Source: Ligustrum vulgare
Taxonomy: Eukaryota; Streptophyta; Magnoliopsida; Lamiales; Oleaceae
Length of the DNA: 64,000 nt
Reading direction: 5' to 3'
NCBI GenBank assembly: GCA_963555705.1
Contig: OY743174.1
Span: 56,814,234-56,878,233 of the forward strand
The notes below the pieces were generated by a model that was not told the origin of the DNA, ran no database searches, and saw only the letters and a program-made list of their open reading frames with translations. Positions 12,053 through 23,627 of the stretch are shown here, in pieces. The stretch's first letter is position 1, and every line of letters starts with the position of its first letter. The position numbers and the translations under genes are program-made.

Positions 12053-12844
12053 ATTTGGCTTTTACCCTCTATTGAGCTCACCACTCTTGCCTTTTTCCAC
12101 TCAAAATCTCCTTTCTCAAGTTCTCCAAGGAAAATAATCAACTAAACCACAAATTATAATTCTTGTGGAGTTAAAAAAATCACCAACAAGGAAGAAGGAA
12201 TTTAAAACAAGTAGACACAAATAGCAAGTAGAATTTATGTGCTTGCTATACTCAAAAGGAACAATATGTATGAGAGATAAGATGCTAGGATCACAATTTA
12301 GTAATGAGATTGACAAACCACAATTAATAGACAAGGCATAGATGTAGAACAATAAGCACAAAGAGTGTAAATTTTGAATGAGGCAATTTATCAAACACCT
12401 TATACTCAATCTTTAAATGACCTTGAATGGATAAAATGTGGATATATGATAAATTCCCAACAACCCAAATGTGACAAGAAATGAATGATCAACAATTACC
12501 CAATGTATGAAGCAAGTAATATATGGGATACAATGTTGATAACACAATTTCAATGATGGGAATTAGATAGCCCCAAGTAATTAACAAGTTATGGGCATTG
12601 AATAATATGGCATGAATGTGGTATTTTTCTTTGGGACAATTTATCAAACACTTTGAATAATGTAGGAAAGTAAGTGTTTGGCTAATAGAAACCCCCAACA
12701 AATTCAACAATCAATATACCCAATACATGAAATCAACAATACACATGGGCATATGAAATTTTCTCCAATTTTCAAATTTTTTTTTTTCACAATGACAAGA
12801 ACAACAACAAGAAACTAAAGATAAGTTTACCAAATTAGAGCCAA
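12053..12844 (-). other. Gypsy untranslated leader
   Basis: AT-rich and noncoding, between the primer binding site and gag. It contains two diverged copies of a word around TTTGATAAATTG (near 12385-12400 and 12635-12650) and a poly-T run at about 12778-12788. No gene seen. Confidence 0.6.
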
Positions 12845-12856
12845 GCTCTGATACCA
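12845..12856 (-). promoter_or_regulatory. Primer binding site (initiator Met-tRNA) of the Gypsy element
   Basis: On - the bases TGGTATCAGAGC follow the 5' LTR after a two-base TT spacer, complementary to the 3' end of the initiator methionine tRNA. This fixes the element's orientation. Confidence 0.92.
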
Positions 12857-12858
12857 AA

Positions 12859-13556
12859 TGATGCGAACCCCTTTGGTGATTAAACCAAAAATTCCCACAA
12901 CAATGTTTGTATCAACCCAAGAAAGCTAAAAAAGGTAATAAATGAGGAATCTTGACCCAAGTTTAACCTAACCAAAATTCTAAGGAAGTTAACCCTAGCC
13001 CAATGGAGAGATTAAGACAAATACCAAGACTTGTGGAATAAACATCAACAAATACACAAGAACAAACTCTCTATATATAAGTTGAATAAAATTCCAAGAA
13101 ATAGTTACAAGATAAAGAAAGGATTATACCTCTCCAAAGCTCCCAAGGAGTGTTCTTCAATATCTAAACTAACTACGGTTTGGAAAACTTTGCAAGTATA
13201 TACAAAAAAGTGAAAGATAAAAGTTTGAGAAATTGCACAAAAAACTCCGCTATTACATTCGGGAAACTTTCGGTCGACCGAAATGGGACTTTCGGTCGAC
13301 CGCCACTCAGCCAAAAGCGACTGAGGCTAAAACAAAAATTCCTCTGCAGAAGATCGGTCGACCGGAAGAAAGTTCGGTCGACCGAAACTTGGCTGAATCT
13401 CCAAACTTCTCATTTTTGGCTCCAACTTGATTTTTGGCTTCTTTTCTCGATTTATTCACAGGCTTTAGCCTCGAATCTTGAACCTCTTCGACGTCGGATC
13501 TCGTCATGGGTCCCACGGACAAGTGCATCGATGTTTGGCTTTCTCGATTCTCATCA
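12859..13556 (-). repeat. 5' LTR of the nested Gypsy element
   Basis: 698 bp with TG...CA ends. In the transcribed (-) direction it holds copies of the palindrome TTTCGGTCGACCGAAA-type repeats (about 13268-13390), then a TATA-like TATATATAG at about 13071-13079. Confidence 0.92.
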
Positions 13557-13932
13557 CATGATTTTATGGTTTTCATTTATTTCCATCAATTATGTCACTT
13601 TTTAATTTTAATATGGGCAATTTTATTTTAATATTATCATTAGTTGATATTTATATGAGGTTAAATTAATTCATTACATTAATAAAAATAATAAAGAATA
13701 TAAATAAATTTTAACCAAACAAAATAATAATAAATAAATGAGTAATGGACATGGATGAAAGAAACAAATTTGGTGTACAAAATAAAGGGTAAAAAAAAAA
13801 ACTTTTAACAAATTATGAGTCCCACCGTTCACAACTTCAAAATGCAGTTGAAAATGCAGTCCAGTTGGAGCTTGATTTTACCATCATTTTGCCATGAAAC
13901 TTCATTTTGAAATTGGGTTGGAGATACCCTAA

Positions 13933-15358
13933 ATCTATTAATTAATCATAACATCCCCAACAAAAACTTAATTAATAAAAATTCAAAGTAGTCAAACAAA
14001 AGAATTGGAAATGATCGTGTTACCTTAGAGGCATCTACTTTCTGAAATTTTTCATCCAATTGAGGACACGATCCATGAACATAGACTTGTCAAGGAAAGA
14101 GCTCTTCACTTCCGTACAGATGTTGCAACTGTCGATGAGTCGCGACAGCGCCCCATCGAGGTCGGCTCCCAGGGACAGAGCCAGGAATTAATGTCAGTGT
14201 GGACAAAAAAAATTCGAGATAGGAGGAGACTGAAGGGGGTTGGCCTCGAAAACTTTTTTCCTGGGAAAAAATTAAAATAAAGAGAAGTTTAATTTCATAA
14301 ATGACAAGTAAACAAATTCTAACTTACAAGTAACATATAAAACTTCAATTTCTCAAAAGTTAAGTAGAAATTAACTTCACAAACCACAAATCTCAAATTA
14401 AATCAGTTGAAGTTAAATAATTTTGAAGTTTTTTTGAGCCAAATTATTTGAACTGAAACGTGGACTGGCCCAAACATGTGAACTCAATTTTTTTTTTCAT
14501 TGGGGTCCAAGGACCCCTACTGATCCTTAAGTAAATCTGTCCCAGTCGGCTCCAAGGCTTTGAGGTAGCACGGAATAAATGTTCACACACAAAAACGGTG
14601 GGAGCAATTTTGGCACCGGAGCGGACTACGACACCGACGAGTGACAGACTTGAAGAAGGAAATTCCTCGAGTGCCTAACAACTAGAAAGTTGGTCGAGTG
14701 AACCTTCGCATCTAGTCCCCACACAAATTCGTCTAGTTCGGCTCATAAAACAATCTAGTCATTCTTTTATAAAATACGCACCTCATCATCTCACCTAAAT
14801 CTCCAAAAATCCTCTGGAATTTTAAATTTTAGGCCAAAAAACGATGAGAGAACTATGGAAATTAGAAGATATGGAGTAGAGAAAAAAACTGATGAGGAAG
14901 AGGAAGAGGAAGCATCTTCTACAATTCAATCTGTATCGGCTACTTGAAAATGCTTTCTTTCATTTGTAAATTTAACCAAATAATTGTATGTTAGTTATCT
15001 TCCTCCAATTCTGAACAACATTTCCTTTCTGAAAAGAGTAATTGTCCATAAAACCCACCAAGTAAAAACTCCCAACGGATATGATAACTGTAAAAAAAAT
15101 ATTAACTGAATGAAAATTATTTTGTTGACAATTGAAATTTTACTCAAAATTAATTTGCCAGAATCTCAGTTGACTTTAATAATATAAATATAATATATAT
15201 GATAGATTTACTAAAAATCTAATTTTATTCTCTACCAAAATCGGGACTAAGTCTTCGTGTATGGAATCTTATTAACTAGTCTCTCAAAATATGATTAATT
15301 AGTCATCTTGTCGGTATACGTATTTAAAATTATTCAAACTTATCTTTCAAATTGAATT
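13933..15358. other. Noncoding or weakly coding-like stretch with a hAT MITE
   Basis: On - the bases 14554-14750 and 14025-14161, on either side of a hAT MITE, are less AT-rich and can be read as short open frames (one contains LGADLDGALSRLIDSCN and FLDKSMFMDRVLNWMKN). No family is recognised, and competing frames look equally good, so this may be an exon of an unknown or dead gene. 14750-15358 is ordinary AT-rich DNA. Confidence 0.4.
14170..14545. mobile_element. 376-bp hAT MITE
   Basis: The left end CAGGGACAGAGCC and the right end (opposite strand) CTGGGACAGATTT form imperfect inverted repeats of the hAT CAGGG-type. The perfect eight-base duplication TCGGCTCC flanks them (14162-14169 and 14546-14553). 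Noncoding. Confidence 0.9.
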
Positions 15359-15374
15359 GAAATTAATTTTAAAG

Positions 15375-15484
15375 AAAGGTCAAGGAGTTAGCCCGAATGG
15401 AAGCGTCCCTTACTAGAAATCCACTTGAGTTCGAACCTTGAGGGAGGTTGGATTGGAGATTTCTTTGTGATAATGCTAAAAAAG
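15375..15484 (+). mobile_element. tRNA-derived SINE
   Basis: A 110-bp unit with an A-box-like TAGCCCGAATGG (about 15388-15400) and a B-box GAGTTCGAACC (about 15427-15437) of an internal RNA polymerase III promoter. It is flanked by the perfect 16-base duplication GAAATTAATTTTAAAG (15359-15374 and 15485-15500). Long duplications and an A-rich tail (CTAAAAAAG) are what LINE-mediated insertion leaves. Confidence 0.85.
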
Positions 15485-15500
15485 GAAATTAATTTTAAAG

Positions 15501-16835
15501 GAATAAATTCGAGCGCGACCCATCACAAAATTATACATGGCCGTCGTTGATATGATCCACGATTGGTAGACCAAGGGTGGCTGTTTTTTGGATAATAAAG
15601 GTGTGTCGTCCTTTTGCTTTCTACTCGTACGGAATTCATGTACACAAAAAATTGACTTGTTCATTGGCTGGCTCTGGCTTTAAAGGCCAAAGATTTATAG
15701 CGACACTCTGTATTTGTTTCTCAATCTCATCTCCTACACAATCTTCTCTCGTATGGTACCGCCAAAATAAATAATCACAATTATGGTTGCACACTTGCAC
15801 TTAAAAATAAAAATAATTGAATTCGAGGCCCCCCACCCAAAATAATAATAATAATAATGTAACTACAAGCACAAATTATTTTTAAAGTTTTCTTATATAT
15901 TTTGTTCATAAACAAAATGTTGTTATTTTCGAGATAAAATACGTCTTCTAAAAGTTGTTAGGAAAAATATCTGTAGTTAAAAAATGGTTAGGAAAATTGT
16001 GTTTTTTATAAATTCATTGAGATTTAACCTCGCAAAACCAAGAAGATAAAACGAGTTAAGAATAAATATATCAAAATTGGTGAATATAAAGTATAAATGC
16101 AATAAATAAATGAGAATCGTTAATCCAATCGACTCCGTTTAGTGTGAAGTAGTCTCCACGAAGGCAACACCACAAATCAAACTAGAAAATAAATTTAAGA
16201 TGGCTCACAACTTATTCCACAAAGAAGATAGCCTAAAGATTTCACAAAGAATAACGACTCGAAGACAAAACGGAGCACAAAAGGCCAAAACGTCGGCTGT
16301 CTAAACTTGACCACACCGGAGATGCTGCCAATTCCTTTTGGGACAGAAGGGGCTGCCGTTTATCAACACAGAAAGGCTGACTTCAGTTTTGGATTAAGTT
16401 CTAATCAATTCCAGCAAAAGGCTACCGATTTATCAAGAAGAAGGCTTCCGTTATTTTCACTAAGGAGGAGTCTCGAGTTTGACAAGTTAATGAATCCACA
16501 TTTCTAAACTAATTTAGTAGATTACAACTTACGTTAGGGTAAACAATCTAAATGATAAGTGGGTTATCTTAAACTAGCACAATGAGTAAATGGTCAAAGC
16601 TAATATTTTCTCCAATTGAACTATGGTCAAGGCTAATAATTTCTCCAATTGAACTATTAAAGTTTTAGCATATCTTTGTTAGTTGCAAAAAATAGATCTA
16701 AACAAATTAGAACTCTACGTACCTTTATTAATGTTTCAAGCCTGAAATATATTTCATACATACTAATAATACTCACCAAGGGTCTAAATCACAGTGAGCC
16801 AAATAATGCATTTATATCACATAGCAAGTAATACC
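15501..16835. other. Noncoding stretch
   Basis: No gene recognised. It includes short runs of (ATA)n near 15842-15858 and a local tandem duplication of about 36 bp at 16588-16660 (shared word TTTCTCCAATTGAACTA). Confidence 0.55.
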
Positions 16836-16840
16836 ACTTT

Positions 16841-17672
16841 TGATGTGATCCAGATCACGAGTATCAGTTCTTGCAAAGATTCGTTGATAATCAAAGGAGG
16901 GCCGATGACTCACTGCAAACGAAGAGGGCCAAAGAAGCGATAGACAAACTAGTACAAGAAACGGTGGACAAAACTATGTTCGTGGCTGCAAAAGAAGCAA
17001 GTTCCGTGTTGGAGACTAGTCGAGACGAAGAGTGGATCAACCTCATTCAAGCCGTCGAAGGAAGTTGTGAAGTTTCAGAATTACGGCCGTAACCCTATAA
17101 TGCTTACGGCCGTAACCCTATAATGCTTACGGCCGTAACGAGTCCACTGCTGAAAGCTGAAATTGCGAAAAGTTTGACTTACGATCGTAAATTCAATCTT
17201 ACGGCCTAAATTAAGTCTCACGGCCATAACTATTAAACAGTAAGCTACTTACGGCCGTAACTATCAATACGCGTGAAATCCTTAATTTTCTATTATTTTT
17301 ATTTCTTTCCATATTTGAGCAATTTCCTTCCTAGTTGAATTAGGGCTCATAAAGCCAGATTTGACCATATTTAAAGGGATGTGATTTTCATTATTAGGTT
17401 AGACTATTATTGATATTATTGTGAGGCAAATTGTTTTCAAACTCTATTCTTCATTGAATACAATTCGAACTTGCGAATTAATCTTGTTTGTTCAAATCTC
17501 AGTGAGAATTAATATTACTTGTGATCAAGAGGTCAATATATCCCCGTGATTGTATTGGTTGCTTGGTTCAATTGATTTTAATTGGATCCATTAATCGTGG
17601 TTCTTTGGCGTTCTTGGGTCGATTCAATATTTTGTGGGTTACATAGCTACAATTGCTACGTGGTTTGCATCA
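16841..17672 (+). repeat. Solo LTR with palindromic repeats
   Basis: The ends TGATGTGATCC and GGTTTGCATCA pair as TGATG/CATCA and are flanked by the perfect five-base duplication ACTTT (16836-16840 and 17673-17677). No internal region is present, so this is a solo LTR left by recombination between two LTRs. Four exact copies of TTACGGCCGTAA plus decayed ones and TTACGATCGTAA lie at 17078-17260, followed by a TATTTAAA box near 17367. Ty3/gypsy origin is likely from the U5 style but not proven. Confidence 0.85.
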
Positions 17673-17677
17673 ACTTT

Positions 17678-18222
17678 GGACAAAACAACAAATGCTTTCG
17701 AAAGACAGTGTAATGTTTACATTCACACATAAGTCAATCAAGAGCATAAAATAACATACAGTTATTGATGACTCTACACATGCGATGAGAGCACATCATA
17801 GGGCAAATCACATAATTTTTTTAGCAAGTTCATATAAAGAACTTCAAATTAACATCAAGTTAATCAAACAGTCAACACGTGAAAGGGATACAAATGATCC
17901 CAAAGAAAAGATACAACAATCACCCTTTCCAAAATCGATGTAGCTCTTCTTTCATCGCAATCAATGCTCACTAGATTACTCACCAATCACGCCTAACTGG
18001 AAAATTGCTAAAACTTTTTATCCAATATTTCATTTGACCAAAAAAATGTTTCCTTCTCCGAAATTTCTAATTCATCCGTTTGTGCTTCCGAAGCGACGAA
18101 GTGGCAAACTAATTTGCCTAAACGGATTGTGTCGGATTTGAATATTTTTTCGAAGTCGACACGAAATCACTTTAGTCGGTTTTCAATATTTAACCAATTT
18201 CTCGATTTATTAAATCAATATC
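17678..18222. other. Noncoding stretch
   Basis: Nothing recognised. Short open frames only. Confidence 0.5.
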
Positions 18223-18230
18223 CAACAGAG

Positions 18231-18871
18231 TAGCGTTGGCAACGGGGTGGATTGCCCCGATCCGTGTCCGCCCCGTCGACATTTTGTACTCGCCCGATCC
18301 GCCCCGCGATCTGCCATGGTATGGGGGGATCGGGTCGCGGATCGGGGAGGATCACGTCCCGATTCGCTAATCCGATCCGTTTTTTTTTACACCCTGTTTA
18401 ATAAATGAATTTGAACATTCAACAACAATCAAACGACAAACTGAAGAACCAAATTAACATTCCATATTCGACAATCAACATCATTCCACATTCAACAAAT
18501 TAATCACCTGATGCACCCATAATTCAACAGCACTAAATATGTTTAAATATCACTTGAATAAAATATAACATATTAAAACACAAACATTTGGCAATAAAAA
18601 TTACAAAACACAACAAGATTTTGCATCATCAAGTTTCACTTGGTGTTTTTTTTTTTACTTGGTTTTTTTTTTTTTTTTTTTTTTTTTTTTGGTACAGTAC
18701 CGGGTCGAGGCGGATCGGATCACTCCCAATCCAAATCCGCTCCATAAATTTTCGGATCGAGGTGGATCACATAAATTTTGATCCGTCGATCCAATGATCG
18801 GGATTTTTTCGGATCGGATCGAATCGGGTCAACGGATCAACGGGACGGATCGAATTTTTTTGTCTTCCCTA
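18231..18871. mobile_element. 641-bp non-autonomous hAT element with GGATCGG-rich arms
   Basis: The left end TAGCGTTGGCAACGG and the right end (opposite strand) TAGGGAAGACAAAAA resemble hAT TAGGGNTGGCAA ends. Eight-base flanks CAACAGAG and CAAGAGAG match at 7 of 8 (18223-18230 and 18872-18879). Both arms carry many copies of GATCCG/CGGATC around an AT-rich core with a long poly-T at about 18660-18690. Noncoding. Confidence 0.85.
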
Positions 18872-18879
18872 CAAGAGAG

Positions 18880-20689
18880 ATAAATAGACGTGTGACTCTA
18901 TTTTATCAATAGATAAATTTTATTATTATTATACAGTAATAGTTAAAAAGTTAATATAGCTATTAGGGCAAATAAAGAAGGCCATTCATCTTTTCAAAAG
19001 GTTCTCTGCTATCCGAATTTCTGGACCTCATATTTTGTACAACCTCACATTGTTAGAGCATGGACCGACACAAGACGATACAAGTTCTTCAATGCCCCAC
19101 GAACCTTATTTTATGTAATCTCTATTTATTTTGATCCTCTGTATTATATGGCTGCTGATAAAGTAGGGTCCACGTCTTCCAGTATCATTAAGTTCTTGAG
19201 GAGGATTATTCATCATTTCTTAACTAAAAAATCCAGCTCATCGACCACTAATTTCATTTTACTTTTACATTTCGAGTTGAAAAGCGATACAATATACATT
19301 GAACATGAAATAGGTTTAGAAAGATCACTTCTAATTATCAGTCCAACTCTATTGCCCACCGTGGACAACATAACAATTGTTAACATCTAATTAAAAACAG
19401 TCAAGCGTCAAATTTTAAATATTAGAGACACTTAAATTATAATTGATAATTCTTAAAATAAAAATTATTTAGGAATGACAAACTATAATTTCTCCCCTTA
19501 CATGGATCAGCAAGCATATATAGGTAAACGCGAGCAAAACTCAGGGTAAGAAGTTTGCAATTTTACCAGCATAATAATAATATGATTATTCTGTTATTGC
19601 ACTTTTCGATAACTATGCCATAAATAAATAAATAAATCAGCCGTTAGCAATCTTGCTAGTAGGGAAGTTCGCTATGCACTTAGTACCTATTTTTATCCAA
19701 TATTTCATTTGATCATTTAAAACTTTTTCGACTTTCCCTCCTTTATCGTTCAACAATATGCGAATTTAGCCCTCCTCAATTCCAAGCAGCTGGAGAGTTT
19801 GGGCATATTAATGAAGAATAAATTATAGCAAAAAAAATATACATACATAAATACACACATATATATGTTTAGGAGTCGATTGAAAACAAAAAACCACAGC
19901 TAAGCAATGCATCCATGGTTGACTTGAGAAACAGCTCATATACAATGTTTATATAAAGATAAAGCCGAGGAGTAAATAATGAGGGATGGGGATAATGTGT
20001 ATCTTTTGATGCTCCAATTATAATATTCTTGTTGGGATAGGATGTTTATTTAGGACATTGCTAAGGTCAAGGAAACTTCACAATGTCACAACAAAATGAC
20101 AAAATCAATAAAATCCGAATTATTTGAATAATTGTTTATATAATATAATTTTTATGGTATGTGAAGTTTTAGAAATGTGGGTTTTGTTTATTTTTCTATT
20201 ATCATTGAAGAATATAGTAGAATTAAGCAAAAAAGTAGTAATTAAATTTTTTCACATAGAAATGGAAAGAAATATACTTCCATCGTCCCGTGAAGATAGA
20301 ATACTGTTCTTATTTTCATATAGATTAAGAAATGTCAATTAATATAATTGTAAAAGTAAATCTTTATACCAACTTTTTCTAATATACTCTATTCAACACT
20401 TACAATAAAAAATATGGGGCTTTTACCAATGGAAAATTATCCACAAAAACTTCATTTCTTTTAGCTTGTTCCACATCTTTGGCATCACAATTGTAGTGAT
20501 CATCTATCTGAACCATTAAATTTTGTCAACGGATTGAGAAGAAAAAAAAAAGAAAGAACAATAATAAATTTATGCTCAAAGCAAACCACACAAAGAATTA
20601 ATCGATAAGGCAACAAAACTCTTATTAATATACGATCTCATAAACACTTAATAACGTTAAAAAATGAAAGACATACATTTAGTCTCATA
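18880..20689. other. Noncoding stretch
   Basis: No gene. A single decayed Stowaway-like end (CTTCCATCGTCCCGTGAAGA after TA) lies near 20277 without a matching right end. The rest is AT-rich with short AT-repeat runs. Confidence 0.5.
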
Positions 20690-20691
20690 CG

Positions 20692-20993
20692 ATGATTCAT
20701 AGATTGAATTGGGCAGATTTAATGCTCGAAACATCAATATCATTCTTTCTTCCATCGAGACATTCATCCGTTCCACTAACTCATGTATACTACAGCGAAT
20801 TTTTTCTTCTAACTCCTCTATCACCCTCTTTCTCCCATCTCGCTTATCTTCTAGTTCCTTTCACAGTGAATCCAACTTCTTTCCGTTTGAGTTCAGGGAC
20901 AGTGTAGATGCCCGAGATGAGTGTAGTATCTCTTCGACAACATGTGAACTCCCTATTCCCTAAGTCGTATACACGGCCCTTGCGTGTGACATT
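20692..20993 (-). pseudogene. CACTA-associated protein C-terminal fragment
   Basis: Read on -, the region contains GRVYDLGNREF in one frame and, after shifts, EELEEKIRCSIHELVERMNV, a Glu/Lys-rich coiled-coil-like tail. A GRVYGLG-type motif followed by a charged helix is common at the end of the second CACTA protein. It is broken by frameshifts and stops. The match is from memory of the motif and moderate only. Confidence 0.45.
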
Positions 20994-21006
20994 TATGGCT
21001 TGAGTC

Positions 21007-21213
21007 CAGTGGCGGATCCAGAGAATTCTTTTATCACAGATGGATATTGATAAAAAAAAATTCAGCATGGTCGAACTTCAGTAAAATAACTATATTTTTC
21101 AAGTCGCAGTAAAAAAAATGCAAAAAACTCTTACTAATTTTTTTTTTTTTTTTTGGGGGCCGATCTGACACAGGTGAGCGTGGCCGGCTCATCATGTGGT
21201 GGATCCGCCGTTG
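21007..21213. mobile_element. 207-bp hAT MITE inside the CACTA remnant
   Basis: The ends CAGTGGCGGATCCA and (opposite strand) CAACGGCGGATCCA pair, with the perfect eight-base duplication CTTGAGTC at 20999-21006 and 21214-21221. Noncoding, with a poly-T run at about 21140-21154. Confidence 0.92.
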
Positions 21214-22214
21214 CTTGAGTCCACGTCTCTACATCAATATATTTTTTTTTTTAATTTATGTTCTAATATACTACCACAAAATAATAAAACTATAAAGAAT
21301 TAATATTCATTGAATCATTACATTAATATAAATGTTTTTTTATAATCTAGTATAAGTGTTAAAATAAAAATTAATGTATTTAATCTAACATAATTATTAA
21401 CAAATTTAATCTGACATACATATTAATCTAATTAATCCAATACGTATTCATATACTAGTACTAATATTGATATTGTTTCCCCCGGATGCATATTAATAAA
21501 ACTTTAAACACATTTAAGTAACCAATAAGTGAACTAATTAAAAATAAAATGTTTCCTTACCTTACCTTAAATTTAATGGATAATTAATTGATTTCCACTT
21601 ACATTAGCTTCCAAAATCTGATTTAGTGCTCTTGAAATAGTATTGGTGCAATAAAAGAAATAAAACAAGAAAAATATATCGGAGAGCTTGTGGATGCGAA
21701 AATGGGTTAGAAGGAGGAAAGAAATGAAAAAAGTTTCTAAAAAGATTTATATCAGAATCACCGACAGAAATTTTAGTTTCGACGCTAATTTCAGTGTACT
21801 TCCGACAAAAATATATGTGTTGCTATTTTGCGACGAAAATTAAAATTGTTTGCAAATAATTGAGGCGAAATTAGGAAAGGAAAAACGGTCGTTCTAATTT
21901 CCTACATAATTTATATCCATAGCAAATTTTCAACGGATTTAGAGACCAAATTATTTTCCATTGGTAATTTGAGACTAGCCGTTGGAAATATTTTTTGACG
22001 ACGTTTTCGATTGGTCGGTAAATTGTGACGCTGAAGACGGGTTAATCAGTAATTTGTGTCAGTCTCGCTTTTCCGTTGGAAACTTACGATGACCATAGAC
22101 GGTCGTTTTCCCCGACATAAATTAGCAACGAAATCTTTTTCCGTGGGTACTTTCCGATGTATTTTTATTACGTGGAAAAATTCGTCACTCATACATCCAA
22201 TTATGGTAGTGTTA

Positions 22215-22498
22215 CTCACTCATTAATCTTAAATCTATATAGTCATCAAATTATTATTATCAGAATAAAATGAACATTAATTCTTTAAGGGTAATTATAT
22301 TCATATTACAATTTTTATTTTGTATCACATTTTAATTGGACTTAAGATCATCAATATTTACTCATTATAGTAATCATGTCCCTAATGATTTTTCATGACA
22401 TTCTTATCTTCAAACTTTTCGTTAATTAATATATTTTGCACTTAATAGAGTTTATTTCCAAAAAATCTTTGAAATGGCGTAAAACCACTTAATTTTTC

Positions 22499-22557
<59 letters not shown>

Positions 22558-23624
22558 CTTTTTAAAAAAAAGCACGATTTTCTTTTAAACATTTCGAAGC
22601 ATGGAAAACAAATTATTTTGACATGGATCTTTATCAAGGATGAAATGTGTTAATTAATACGATATTTTAAGATGAAAACTCAACAAAAAAAGTTAAGGAA
22701 ACAATTGATATAATGAGCAAATATTGAGGATCTTAACTACAGTTATGTTCATGTGGTGTAACAAATAAAAACAGTTGTTGCAATATAAATGCCGATTCTT
22801 TAATTCATTGAAGCAATAAGGCAATTAGTATTTTTCTTTACATTCATTTTTTCTAATATATCCTTAATTTATTATTTAAGGCATTTTCTAGACAAGAATG
22901 AAGTGAAAATTTTAAAAATTATTGGCACATTAAATTTTTAATTTGACCTCACACTACTTTAATTAAATGCATAATAAGTTTATGTAATTTTCCACAATAT
23001 TTGAAAAAGTATAAATTTATTTGGATTAATAAAAAAAACACATTAAATATGGGCATATGATAAAATTAAATAAACATTCAACAAGGTAATTAGGAAACTA
23101 AAAGTTGAGACGGACAAATAAGAATACAAATCTAATCTCACGGGACGGGACGGTACGTAATAATTAGTACCACTTAGGGGAATGGAATGACCATAAACAA
23201 TTTGGGACAACAATGTAACTTACGTTTTGAAGGTTTAATTTAATTTTGCATGCTCTTAACTTTTAGTATGAATTCATGTTTGAACGCATGTTATTAATTC
23301 CTACTATTCGTTTATTGGGCCAATAACAATTAAATTGTGAACCATATCGAGATCAACGTTGTATACTATACCATAAATTTCGAAAAATAAAAACAAAAAT
23401 ACACCTATGTAATTTGTTTGATCTTGAATAAATTAACATTAATTTTAAAGCATTTTATTTTATATATGTATTTTTGTTTAAAAATAGTTTTGCTTTATTC
23501 GAGCAAAATTGTCGAACGAATTAGAAACAATAAGTTGTAAACAAAAAATAATATACCATTGCACACGATAGATTAAATGAATGTTCTATTGTGAGCGATT
23601 CAAGACACGCCTCATTTCTATTAG
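22215..23624. other. Noncoding stretch with a (TA)n run
   Basis: AT-rich, no gene. A (TA)n microsatellite of about 55 bases covers 22500-22555. Confidence 0.6.
22500..22555. repeat. (TA)n microsatellite
   Basis: About 27 uninterrupted TA units. Likely variable in length between individuals. Confidence 0.95.
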
Positions 23625-23627
23625 TTA

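Larger units (their letters stand above)
8531..13556 (-). mobile_element. Internally deleted Ty3/gypsy retrotransposon nested in the PIF element
   Basis: Two related LTRs (8531-9147 and 12859-13556) begin TGATGCGAACC and end TTCTCATCA, and the element is flanked by the five-base duplication CATGA (8526-8530 and 13557-13561). On - the right LTR is followed by a TT spacer and the methionine-tRNA binding site TGGTATCAGAGC, and a polypurine tract precedes the left LTR, so the element points to the left. Internal coding has part of gag, the protease, a scrap of the RT/RNase H region and a damaged integrase. The reverse transcriptase core is missing. Non-autonomous and decayed. Confidence 0.93.
5168..13929. 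mobile_element. PIF/Harbinger transposon with a nested Gypsy element
   Basis: The left end GGTCATCTCCAATTAGAAAC and the right end, on the opposite strand, GGGTATCTCCAACCCAATTT are typical PIF/Harbinger terminal inverted repeats. They are flanked by the three-base duplication TAA (5165-5167 and 13930-13932). Copies of AAATGCAGT occur near both ends as subterminal repeats. The element carries two divergent genes, a DDE transposase on - and the companion Myb-like ORF on +, both damaged. Without the nested Gypsy insertion (8531-13556 plus one duplication) it is about 3.7 kb, a normal size for an autonomous family member. Confidence 0.88.
20690..22211. mobile_element. CACTA transposon remnant (right end)
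   Basis: It ends in CCAATTATGGTAGTG, which on the other strand is CACTACCATAATTGG, the diagnostic CACTA end. Subterminal repeats of the CGACGAAA/CCGACAGAAATT kind fill about 21755-22200. A coding scrap on - lies at 20692-20993. The left CACTA end was not found, so the left limit is only approximate. TTA follows at 22212-22214 as a possible half of the three-base duplication. Confidence 0.68.

Noticed and set aside
15383..15440. A tRNA gene
   Set aside because: A- and B-box-like words are present but there is no cloverleaf. The 16-base duplications show a SINE.
16871..17092. 73-residue + frame with coiled-coil-like composition
   Set aside because: It lies in the U3 part of a solo LTR with perfect duplications and runs into the palindromic repeats. 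Chance frame.
17660..17690. A 5' LTR and primer binding site (TTTGG after TTTGCATCA)
   Set aside because: The ACTTT following the LTR is matched by ACTTT before it, so it is the target duplication of a solo LTR, not a primer site.
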